From Bin80 sp026709335 (GTDB taxonomy: Bacteria > Bacteroidota > Rhodothermia > Rhodothermales > Bin80): 64,000 bases of DNA. Under the pieces are notes generated by a model. The model did no database searches. It had not been told where the DNA came from and saw only the letters and a program-made list of their open reading frames with translations. The stretch is from the NCBI GenBank assembly GCA_965200825.1, contig OZ241385.1, positions 62,001 to 126,000 on the forward strand, given 5' to 3'. The position numbers were made by a program, and so were the translations under genes. This document shows positions 28,501 to 35,920 of this stretch, one piece after another (within the stretch, counting starts at the first letter, position 1; each line of letters starts with the position of its first letter).

Positions 28501-28683
28501 ACGATCACAGCGCTGTACAAAGAGCAACTAGAGATTTTTCGTGAGAACCCGCAAGCGGCAGAAAAATTATTGGATGTTGGAGAATCTTCCCGGCAAACAG
28601 AGCTTGATCCTGTACACTGGGCCGCGCATACGATGGTTGCAAATGCACTGCTATCTTTTGATGAATCCGTCCACAAGTATTGA
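25525..28683 (+). CDS. PSCyt1-PSCyt2-LamG-PSD1 lipoprotein, copy B
   Basis: Paralogue of copy A with the same domain order and 1052 residues. The start lies inside the end of the preceding DUF1501 gene (38-bp overlap); ATG 25537 is an equally good start and leads into a lipoprotein signal ending IAGC. Heme motifs are CYTCHG near residue 58 and CARCHDHKYDP further on. The LamG-like insert is more diverged from copy A than the flanking domains. C-terminal PSD1 includes RVAVNRYWQNYFG and TTPMQALVLLNDP. It is coupled to the next DUF1501 gene by TGATG. Confidence 0.9.
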   Translation: MYMAMWSKNYLHNFICILISALLLMIAGCGNALRSDQGALPEVVDYNFHIRPIFSDRCYTCHGPDANARQADLRLDEENGAKETKLSSGGYAIVPGSARKSLLYARIRSEAPEQRMPPPESNLTLSENEIALIARWIDQGAEWKPHWSFLPPVASPFPSVEQSDWPVNEIDYFILSRLEREGLMPSAAADRNTILRRVTFDLTGLPPTVGELDSFLADTSIHAYEKVVDRLLNSPAYGEHMASSWLDISRYADTHGYQNDGHRHVWPWRDWVVDAYNRNLPFDQFGTWQLAGDLLPDATLEQRLATAFNRNHRQTNEGGSIEEEFRTEYVADRVNTFGAAFMGLTLECARCHDHKYDPISQRNYFGLFSFFNNIDESGQTSHFTNAVPVPALDLPLPQQQAELERLAQEINAAERVLTDLAEVSKENFAFGDYSSPPDTNPKPILACSFESLNGDRLQCEEGIRGNAVFTPNLVPGQAGNAIVFDGESGFSFENMGEFRRTDPFTVSVWINPGEETGIIIHRTQAALDAGSRGWEFGLQEGYLIAQLAHMWPENSLRIITKDTISLGEWTHVAMSYDGSSRASGLRLYINGLPVETEIVRDGLTRRITYEALKVPLQVAYRFRDSGLRGGVLDEMRLYDQRLYGFEVARLAGARDVPPDQEDLFEWYLEHEVIPWQRASAILQSLREEENELVEDISEIMVMEEMKMPRQAYILNRGQYDEKGEPVELHTPEAILPFPMDLPQNRLGLAEWLFSAEHPLTARVAVNRYWQNYFGAGFVSTPEDFGRQGALPSFPQLFDHLAVAFMESGWDIKAMQRLIVTSATYRQQSETTSELLALDPENTLMARGPRLRLSAEMIRDQALAVSGLLDLTVGGPPVKPYQPEGLWEEKSGVRYEQGSGIDLYRRTLYTFFKRTSPPPSLITFDMPTRAQCILRRQRTTTPMQALVLLNDPQYLEASRHLAARMLEKDALEQQIEFGFRLLTGRSPSSLESVTITALYKEQLEIFRENPQAAEKLLDVGESSRQTELDPVHWAAHTMVANALLSFDESVHKY

Positions 28684-30095
28684 TGCATGACTGTTGCAAT
28701 TATAGCCCTTTGAAGACTCGCAGGGAGTTTCTTGCACAACTTGGCATGGGGCTCGGGGGACTGGCACTATCTTCTCTGGTCAATCCGGCCATGGCAGCGG
28801 ACCAGAAGATGATCCCCAAGGCAAAGCGTATTATTTATCTATTCCAGAGCGGGGGACCTTCGCAGTTTGAGTTGTTTGACTACAAACCCAAGGTCAATGA
28901 GATGCACGGGGAGGAATTGCCTGAATCGGTTCGGAAGGGTCAGCGATTGACGGGCATGACAGGATTTCAGAATTCTCTGCCTCTGGCCCGGTCGCATTTT
29001 TCTTTTGCCCAGCATGGAGAAAGTGGTGCCTGGATCAGTGAATTGATGCCCTATACGGCAAAAATTGCTGATGAACTGTGCATTGTCAAATCCATGCATA
29101 CCGAAGCTATTAATCATGATCCTGCCATCACCTTTTTTCTTACAGGATCGCAGATCGCAGGTCGTCCATCCTTTGGATCCTGGCTGAGCTATGGACTCGG
29201 GACCGAAAATGAGGACCTTCCTGCATTCTGCGTTCTGATTACCAAGGACAAGTCAGGACAGCCATTGTATGCAAGGCTTTGGGGGAATGGATTTTTGGCA
29301 TCTCAGCACCAAGGGGTACAATTCCGGAGTGGGCGAGATCCAGTGCTGTATTTAAGAGATCCGGATGGGATATCATCTGCCCAGCGGCGGATGCAGCTTG
29401 ATCGCCTTCGGGAATTGCATACACTCAAAGCGGGTCAACCCGGTTGGGAAGACATTGAATCCCGGATTGCGCAGTACGAAATGGCCTACAGAATGCAGAC
29501 TTCTGTGCCGGAAGTGATGGATCTGTCCGATGAACCGGAATATATCTTTGATCTTTACGGGGAGGATGCGCGAGATCCAGGCACGTTTGCAGCAAATTGC
29601 CTGCTGGCCAGGCGATTGGCTGAACGGGGAGTTCGCTTTATCCAGCTCTTTCATCAAGGGTGGGATCACCATGGAGGACTGCCGTCCGGAATTCAAGTCC
29701 AGTCAAGGGAAACGGATCAGCCATCGGCCGCTCTGGTGCAGGACCTGAAACAGCGGGGGATGCTGGAAGATACATTGGTGATCTGGGGCGGAGAATTTGG
29801 ACGCACCAACTATTGCCAGGGACGCCTGACAGATACGGATTATGGCCGAGATCATCATCCACGATGCTTCCCATTGTGGATGGCTGGTGGAGGAGTACGC
29901 CCAGGGCTCAGCTACGGTGAGACCGATGAACTAGGATATAATATCGTTCGGAATCCTGTTCATGTACATGATCTACAGGCAACCTTGTTGCATCTTCTTG
30001 GAATTGATCACGAGAGGCTTACCTTCAAGTTTCAGGGGCGTCGGTTTCGCCTCACGGATGTACATGGAACGCTCATTAAACCGCTCATCGCATGA
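28683..30095 (+). CDS. DUF1501 twin-arginine protein, copy B
   Basis: Paralogue of copy A (about 470 residues) with a Tat-like signal KTRREFLAQLGMGLGGLA. ATG 28683 shares its A with the preceding TGA. Signature segments IIYLFQSGGPSQFELFDYKP, WGGEFGRTNYCQG and GRDHHPRCF are almost unchanged from copy A, indicating recent duplication or strong constraint. The stop overlaps the next gene by 4 bp. Confidence 0.92.
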   Translation: MHDCCNYSPLKTRREFLAQLGMGLGGLALSSLVNPAMAADQKMIPKAKRIIYLFQSGGPSQFELFDYKPKVNEMHGEELPESVRKGQRLTGMTGFQNSLPLARSHFSFAQHGESGAWISELMPYTAKIADELCIVKSMHTEAINHDPAITFFLTGSQIAGRPSFGSWLSYGLGTENEDLPAFCVLITKDKSGQPLYARLWGNGFLASQHQGVQFRSGRDPVLYLRDPDGISSAQRRMQLDRLRELHTLKAGQPGWEDIESRIAQYEMAYRMQTSVPEVMDLSDEPEYIFDLYGEDARDPGTFAANCLLARRLAERGVRFIQLFHQGWDHHGGLPSGIQVQSRETDQPSAALVQDLKQRGMLEDTLVIWGGEFGRTNYCQGRLTDTDYGRDHHPRCFPLWMAGGGVRPGLSYGETDELGYNIVRNPVHVHDLQATLLHLLGIDHERLTFKFQGRRFRLTDVHGTLIKPLIA

Positions 30096-32563
30096 GTCGC
30101 TACTGGATTGGGTTCACTGTATTGGCCACAGCTGGAATTTTATTGGGAGGTTGCAAGCGTGCCCCGGAAATCAGTTTCAACGAACAGATTCGTCCGGTTC
30201 TGAACGATCGGTGTGTCAACTGTCATGGAGGAATTCGGCGGCAGGGGGATTTGAGTTTACTTTTTCGGCATGAGGCTCTGATGACCGCTGAGTCCGGTGA
30301 GAAGGCCATTGTGCCGTTTGAGCCCGCGGAAAGTGAGCTCTTGAGGCGCATTGCCCATACTGATCCAGACCTTCGTATGCCGAAGGATGATTCGGCTCTT
30401 ACCCCGGAAGAAATCCAGACCTTTCGCAGCTGGATTGAGCAGGGAGCTCCCTGGGAGGATCACTGGGCTTACGTAACTCCCGAGCGTCCTCCATTGCCGA
30501 AGGTCTCCAATCCTGATTGGATTCGTGATTCTCTGGATTATTTTGTTCTTGCGAGGTTGGATGAGATGGATTGGTCTCCACAGTCCGAAGCTGACTGCCC
30601 CGTACTTATTCGAAGAGTTTCTCTGGATCTGACTGGCCTGCCTCCTTCACCTGCAGACGTAAATCAAATCTGTATCGCAGAGGACCTATCGTATGAAGAC
30701 TATGTAGATTTGCTCCTCAGCCTTCCGACTTATGGAGAGCGTTGGGCATCTATGTGGCTGGATCTTGCACGATATGCCGATTCTCAGGGATATGAAAAAG
30801 ATCTCGGCCGAACCATTTGGCGCTATCGAGATTGGGTAATTCGGGCATTTAACGAGGACATGCCATTCGATCAGTTTACAATTGAGCAATTGGCAGGGGA
30901 CCTGCTTCCGGGTGCAACCGAGAGTCAACTCATTGCGACAGCCTTCCATCGCAATACCATGACGAACACAGAAGGCGGTACGGACGATGAAGAATTTCGT
31001 GTTGCGGCTGTCGTTGATCGCGTCAATACGACCTGGGAGGTTTGGCAGGGGACTACCTTTTCCTGTGTTCAGTGCCATGGGCATCCTTACGATCCGTTCA
31101 CGCATCGGGAGTACTTCGAATTTTTTGCTTTTTTCAACAGCACTGCAGATCGTGATCTGGACAGCGAATATCCCACACTTCCCTTCTTTGAGGAGGAGAA
31201 ATCTACAGAGGGATCCGTATTGATGAGTGAGATTACGAAATTGGAAGATGCAATTCTTGCTCAGATTCGCTCAGATTCGCTGGTAGCTCTGCGTCGCACC
31301 TGGGAAACGACACTCAATCAGCCGGAAGTGATTGGACGCGTACCGTTGATGAAGCAGAACGAAGTCAAACGAGTTGTGGCTACGCCGGAAAAAGATCGCG
31401 GAGATGCACAGATCTGGACGCTCGATCATGTATATGCCAATTTGAGTGATGATCCTGTGATCACGCGTCTGCGATCTGAGAAAAGAGAAAAGGAACGTGC
31501 CATGCATGCTTTGAATCCAATTCATACGCCGATCATGCAGGAGTTGCCATTCCAGCGTCGGACTCATGTACTGGAGCGGGGCAGTTTCCTTCTGAAAGGA
31601 GATCGCGTGGCTCCTGACACCCCGGATGTGTTACCTGCCATGCCTGAAGGTGCACCACGAAATCGTCTGGGGATGGCACAGTGGCTAGTCAGTGATGAGA
31701 ACCCGCTGACGGCACGGGTTACTGCAAACCGGTTTTGGGAGCAGATTTTTGGAACCGGCATAGTGGAATCTTTGGAAGATTTTGGAACACAAGGACTGGA
31801 GCGCTCAAATGCAGATCTTTTGGATTATTTGGCCGTCAGTTTCATGGAAGATCATGACTGGAGTATGAAGTCGTTTTTGCGTTCTGTTGTCCTTTCAGCT
31901 ACGTATCGCCAGTCATCACATGTAACGGAAGAAGCCATCCGAATGGATCCACACAATCGAAACTTGGCTCGAGGGCCTCGTTTTCGGCTCAACGCCGAAA
32001 AGGTTCGGGATCAGGCACTTCAGGTGAGTGGCCTGCTGAGTTCAAAGATGTACGGGCCAAGTGTTATGCCTCCCCAGCCGGAAGGGCTTTGGAAGAACCC
32101 CTACGATAGCCGACAGTGGCAGACCAGTGAAGGAGATAATCGATACAGACGTGCGGTGTATACCTATTGGAGGCGAACTGTCCCGTATCCTTCCATGGCA
32201 ACCTTTGACAGTCCAAGTCGAGAAGTATGCATGTCAAGGAGAATTCGAACTAATACACCTTTGCAGGCATTGGTAACGCTAAATGATCCTGTGTTTGTTG
32301 AGGCAGCTCAGGCATTGGCGAAGCGCATGCTTCGTGCGGAGGATTCAATTGCAGCAGGTTATACCTATGCCATGGGGACATCTCCTGCCCCCGAAGATAT
32401 GGACGTATTGAGTACCTTGTATACGGATGCATTTGCCCATTATACCGAGAATCATGAGGATTCCGCAAGCTTGACCGGTGAGTCGGGATCTATTGACTTG
32501 GCAGCCCTAACTATTGTCGCTAACGCAATTCTCAATCTGGATCAATTCCTAATGAAAGAGTAG
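30092..32563 (+). CDS. PSCyt1-PSCyt2-PSD1 protein without LamG insert, copy C
   Basis: Third member of the tandem family, 823 residues. It starts at ATG 30092 (ATGA overlap) and carries an N-terminal lipoprotein-type signal ending LLGGC. PSCyt1 has CVNCHG. The PSCyt2 hallmark is altered to CVQCHGHPYDPF, and the LamG domain of copies A and B is absent, leaving a short helical linker. PSD1 hallmarks remain (RVTANRFWEQIFG, NTPLQALVTLNDP). It represents a different subfamily from A and B. Confidence 0.9.
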   Translation: MSRYWIGFTVLATAGILLGGCKRAPEISFNEQIRPVLNDRCVNCHGGIRRQGDLSLLFRHEALMTAESGEKAIVPFEPAESELLRRIAHTDPDLRMPKDDSALTPEEIQTFRSWIEQGAPWEDHWAYVTPERPPLPKVSNPDWIRDSLDYFVLARLDEMDWSPQSEADCPVLIRRVSLDLTGLPPSPADVNQICIAEDLSYEDYVDLLLSLPTYGERWASMWLDLARYADSQGYEKDLGRTIWRYRDWVIRAFNEDMPFDQFTIEQLAGDLLPGATESQLIATAFHRNTMTNTEGGTDDEEFRVAAVVDRVNTTWEVWQGTTFSCVQCHGHPYDPFTHREYFEFFAFFNSTADRDLDSEYPTLPFFEEEKSTEGSVLMSEITKLEDAILAQIRSDSLVALRRTWETTLNQPEVIGRVPLMKQNEVKRVVATPEKDRGDAQIWTLDHVYANLSDDPVITRLRSEKREKERAMHALNPIHTPIMQELPFQRRTHVLERGSFLLKGDRVAPDTPDVLPAMPEGAPRNRLGMAQWLVSDENPLTARVTANRFWEQIFGTGIVESLEDFGTQGLERSNADLLDYLAVSFMEDHDWSMKSFLRSVVLSATYRQSSHVTEEAIRMDPHNRNLARGPRFRLNAEKVRDQALQVSGLLSSKMYGPSVMPPQPEGLWKNPYDSRQWQTSEGDNRYRRAVYTYWRRTVPYPSMATFDSPSREVCMSRRIRTNTPLQALVTLNDPVFVEAAQALAKRMLRAEDSIAAGYTYAMGTSPAPEDMDVLSTLYTDAFAHYTENHEDSASLTGESGSIDLAALTIVANAILNLDQFLMKE

Positions 32564-32606
32564 CCATGGTCGGTGCAACGCTGTTCACTGAAGTAAACTA
32601 GATCGA

Positions 32607-34049
32607 ATGAGCCTTATCAACGAAGCCCGTCATACCTATTTGGGGCATATTACACGCCGTCATTTTCTGAAATCTGCAGGTGCAGGCCTCGGGGCAATGG
32701 CGTTTGCATCGCTCGGGACCGCCTCTGCGGTTGCACCATCTGCTCCCGGGCCACATTTCGCACCGAAGGCAAAACGGGTGATTTTTTTGCACATGGCTGG
32801 AGGCCCCTCTCAGCTTGAGCTGTTTGACTACAAGCCGGATTTGGCTCGACTGGATGGACAGGATTGCCCGGAATCTCTTCTGGAAGGGAAGAGATTTGCA
32901 TTTATTCGCGGGATCCCGAAGATGCTGGGCCCGCAAGCCTCGTTTCAGCAGCATGGAGAGTCCGGGGCATGGATTTCAAATCATTTGCCGCACCTTGGGC
33001 GAGTAGTCGACAAGATCGCATTTCTTAAAGCGATGCATACGGATGAATTCAACCATGCTCCGGCGCAGCTTTTGGTTCACTCCGGAAGTCCACGACTTGG
33101 CCGCCCCAGTATGGGTTCATGGGTAACCTATGGGCTTGGCAGTGAAAATGAAAACCTTCCTGCTTTTGTCGTTTTGCTTTCCGGTGGAGTCGCGCCAGAT
33201 GCCGGGGCCAGCGTATATGGAAGTGGCTTCCTTCCGACCGTGTATCAGGGAGTTCAATGCAGAACGAAAGGAGATCCAGTTCTATTTTTGGGAGATCCGG
33301 ATGGGGTTCCGCGCAGTCTTAGGCGCAAGACGATTGATGCAATCAATTCCATCAATCAGCAGCAACATGAGGAGGTTGGGGATCCAGAAATCTTGACACG
33401 GATCTCACAATACGAAATGGCATTCCGAATGCAGACATCTGTCCCGGAAGCAATGGATATCAGTCGTGAACCAAGCTATATTCACGAGTTGTATGGGACA
33501 GAACCTGGTGAAACAGCATTCAGTAATAATTGCCTTCTCGCACGGCGACTTGTAGAGCGTGGGGTCCGTTTTGTTCAGTTGTTTCACTGGGGTTGGGACT
33601 CACATGGGGCGGGAGAGAGCGAGTCTCTGGATGGAGGATTTCTGCATCGATGTAGAGAAACGGATCGTCCGGTAACGGCACTTCTGACGGATCTTGATCA
33701 AAGGGGTCTTCTGGAAGAAACCTTAGTGATTTGGGGCGGGGAGTTTGGGCGAACTCCGATGTTGGAGAACCGATCAGGCTCAGATAACCCCTATGTGGGA
33801 AGAGATCATCACAGTGATGTCTATACAATGTGGATGGCCGGTGGTGGTATCCAGGGGGGGATTACTCATGGTGAAACCGATGAGATTGGATATAGTGCGG
33901 TGAGTGGCCGCGTACATGTTCATGACCTTCAGGCTACGATTCTGCACTTGCTTGGGTTTGATCATGAGCGACTAACCTATCCTTTTCAGGGCAGAGATTT
34001 TCGCTTAACAGATGTACATGGTCACGTTGTGCACAAGGTGTTGGCCTGA
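32607..34049 (+). CDS. DUF1501 twin-arginine protein, copy C
   Basis: Third DUF1501 protein, 480 residues, 43 bp after copy C of PSD1. Tat-type signal TRRHFLKSAGAGLGAMAFASLG. Core segments: HMAGGPSQLELFDYKP, DEFNHAPAQLLVHSGSPRLG, WGGEFGRTP and GRDHHSDVYTMW. The H-A-P-A-Q segment where copies A and B have H-D-P-A-I places it in a different subfamily, matching its LamG-less partner. It ends the 13-kb array. Confidence 0.92.
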   Translation: MSLINEARHTYLGHITRRHFLKSAGAGLGAMAFASLGTASAVAPSAPGPHFAPKAKRVIFLHMAGGPSQLELFDYKPDLARLDGQDCPESLLEGKRFAFIRGIPKMLGPQASFQQHGESGAWISNHLPHLGRVVDKIAFLKAMHTDEFNHAPAQLLVHSGSPRLGRPSMGSWVTYGLGSENENLPAFVVLLSGGVAPDAGASVYGSGFLPTVYQGVQCRTKGDPVLFLGDPDGVPRSLRRKTIDAINSINQQQHEEVGDPEILTRISQYEMAFRMQTSVPEAMDISREPSYIHELYGTEPGETAFSNNCLLARRLVERGVRFVQLFHWGWDSHGAGESESLDGGFLHRCRETDRPVTALLTDLDQRGLLEETLVIWGGEFGRTPMLENRSGSDNPYVGRDHHSDVYTMWMAGGGIQGGITHGETDEIGYSAVSGRVHVHDLQATILHLLGFDHERLTYPFQGRDFRLTDVHGHVVHKVLA

Positions 34050-34403
34050 TTGCGTATTTTTTATATCCGAGCCGGAGGTATTCATTTTGGGCGGAACCGT
34101 AGGTATGATTTATGTAACAAGGAGCAGAGTTATGCCAAATTTAAAGAGGCATTTGAGAAATTGCTAAATGATCAAGACGATGGAGATTTGTAGACAGCAG
34201 CGGATTTGTTTCGGTATTCACTTAACCTCAACAAAGAGTAGTCATGAGCTGAAAATTTAATCCACTGATTTGAATATCAAGCGGAGTAGTTTTTGATAGA
34301 AAAAATTTATACCGCTCCCCCGCGGATCAATCGCAAAGCTCGCGGAAATATATATCGGTTCACTTCATATTGCGGGATCCATATCCGCATTCCATTTTGC
34401 CAG
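34050..34403. other. Intergenic stretch with a possible short coding relic
   Basis: Reading on in frame past the DUF1501 stop gives about 47 further codons ending at a TAG near 34190. They include a plausible helical segment SYAKFKEAFEKLLNDQDDGD, and then a further short open stretch (TAADLFRYSLNLNKE). It looks like the degraded end of an unrelated gene, but I cannot identify it. The rest shows nothing recognisable. Confidence 0.3.
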
Positions 34404-35543
34404 TTAACTTGACGCACCATATTCCTCTTTTAACCATGCGTGCATGGAGGGAATGGGGATGGATAGGCCTTTTCCACTTTTCTCCAGGATTCCTTTTTCA
34501 ATAAAGTCTTTAAGTAGGTCCTCAGCTTTATCGTCGTCATATGTTTGTGCCAGTGAAGATATTATAGCAAGGCGGGAGATAGGCTCCCCCAGCGGGTTGT
34601 TAGAAATAGAGCTCATGAGGCGCTGTAGCTGATCACCGTAAAACTTACTTACACGTTGTTTATAGTATTGTTTGCGCCCCTCTTGGCCTGATTCTATGAC
34701 GGCATTCAGTCCCTGCGTCGTCATGATTCCGCCATTTTCTTTCAAGTGCTCTGCGGCATGTTTTGCATAAGAGTGGACATGCCGGGGCCATTGATGCGTT
34801 TCCTGTACAATCGCATCGATCCATGCAGCCGGATTTCCCTGAGCACCTCCTTCTTTCGTGAGCCAGTCGTAAATCACCGCTCGCTCGGATTCCCTGCTTA
34901 AGGCTCCTAATTCCACAAAACAGCTCTCTGCGAATCTTGAGATTCCCAAGGCCCCAAAAGCGTCCGATGTCGTCCCTAATCCAGCTGCGATTAGCACAAC
35001 AGGTCTACCTAACTCACCATTATGAATGGCTTGAAGCACGTTGGTCGCAACGCTCTTCAGTTCGGGGGTGTGGGGTGCGTTGGTCGTTCCTATTGTTTGA
35101 GCTTCATCCAACTGTAGGAGCAGTGGTTTCTTTCCACTACCCAGTATGCTTAAAGTTGTCTTCTGTGCCCATTCCGCTTTGACTCCTATTGGAGCCACCT
35201 GAATCATAACCCCTACGGGGCTCGAAAATTTAGCCCTGATGTTCTGCCCGAGAGATTTGCGTAATTCACCCGGGGTCCAAAGAGCCTGTGGATATATTTT
35301 CTTTTTGGTGGTTTCCCATCCATTCGCCAGTGCCAGCTTCTCACATTCATGAAGCAGGGCAGTTTTTCCCGAACCTGGTGCGCCTTGGATCAGGAAAACT
35401 GTTCCATCCTTCTCCTCCGCTGCAAGCTTTAATTGTTTGGTAAAATCTCGGAGAATTCGTCCTCGTCCATGAAAATATGGAGTGGGGCCGCGGTCATGCG
35501 TTGACTTGGTTGAAGCAGCAGGGGGAATCTGAGACTTCGGCAT
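34404..35543 (-). CDS. AAA-type ATPase with C-terminal winged-helix-like region
   Basis: A 379-residue P-loop ATPase of the AAA_16/ORC-like type. ATG 35543 (MPKSQIPPAASTKS) is preferred to a longer frame from 35705, whose extra residues look non-coding. Walker A is GAPGSGKT at 54-61 and Walker B is LLLQLDEAQ at 141-149; the tail (LLKDFIEKGILEKSGKGLSI) resembles a winged helix. No transposase or nuclease partner is adjacent; only a 57-codon frame precedes it. Function unknown; regulatory or defence ATPase are both possible. Confidence 0.75.
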   Translation of the reverse strand: MPKSQIPPAASTKSTHDRGPTPYFHGRGRILRDFTKQLKLAAEEKDGTVFLIQGAPGSGKTALLHECEKLALANGWETTKKKIYPQALWTPGELRKSLGQNIRAKFSSPVGVMIQVAPIGVKAEWAQKTTLSILGSGKKPLLLQLDEAQTIGTTNAPHTPELKSVATNVLQAIHNGELGRPVVLIAAGLGTTSDAFGALGISRFAESCFVELGALSRESERAVIYDWLTKEGGAQGNPAAWIDAIVQETHQWPRHVHSYAKHAAEHLKENGGIMTTQGLNAVIESGQEGRKQYYKQRVSKFYGDQLQRLMSSISNNPLGEPISRLAIISSLAQTYDDDKAEDLLKDFIEKGILEKSGKGLSIPIPSMHAWLKEEYGASS

Positions 35544-35562
35544 AATGCAAATGGCAAACCTT

Positions 35563-35736
35563 TTAGAGTCGATTAGACAGGGTATAAGATCTATGGTTCC
35601 GAAGGTCAGCAAGTTGAATCCCTGATGTAAGGATGAACAATCTTGCATCGGATATACCGCCTTTTTCGATAGAGATTTGAATCTGGTGGCTCTTGTCGCT
35701 AGCAAATTTTACAGTGACCTCTTTGGGGAGTAGCAT
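35563..35736 (-). CDS. Possible small protein upstream of the AAA ATPase, 57 aa
   Basis: An ATG at 35736 opens 57 codons (start MLLPKEVTVKFASDKSHQ) ending 19 bp before the ATPase start, same strand. The composition is protein-like, with alternating hydrophobic residues (VTVKFA, IQISIE) suggesting beta strands. No homologue is recalled. The spacing suggests cotranslation with the ATPase. Chance ORF is a real alternative. Confidence 0.3.
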   Translation of the reverse strand: MLLPKEVTVKFASDKSHQIQISIEKGGISDARLFILTSGIQLADLRNHRSYTLSNRL

Positions 35737-35920
35737 AAGCGGTGCAGCTGGAAAGTATATTGTCTATGAATAGCCCCAAGTAGATCACCGATTTTGAGTT
35801 TTTTCTCTGGGCCGATAAGATTTGTAAATCAAGAAAACAAAGATCTGCAGTTGAAAGGCGCCTATAAAAAGCTCTCTCGGCGAAATATGATGCTTCCCTA
35901 CTGAGGTCAAAAGTTTGGAT

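Noticed and set aside
34404..35705. Longer version of the AAA ATPase starting at 35705
   Set aside because: The extra 54 residues look non-coding, overlap a better small frame, and ATG 35543 gives a natural N-terminus.
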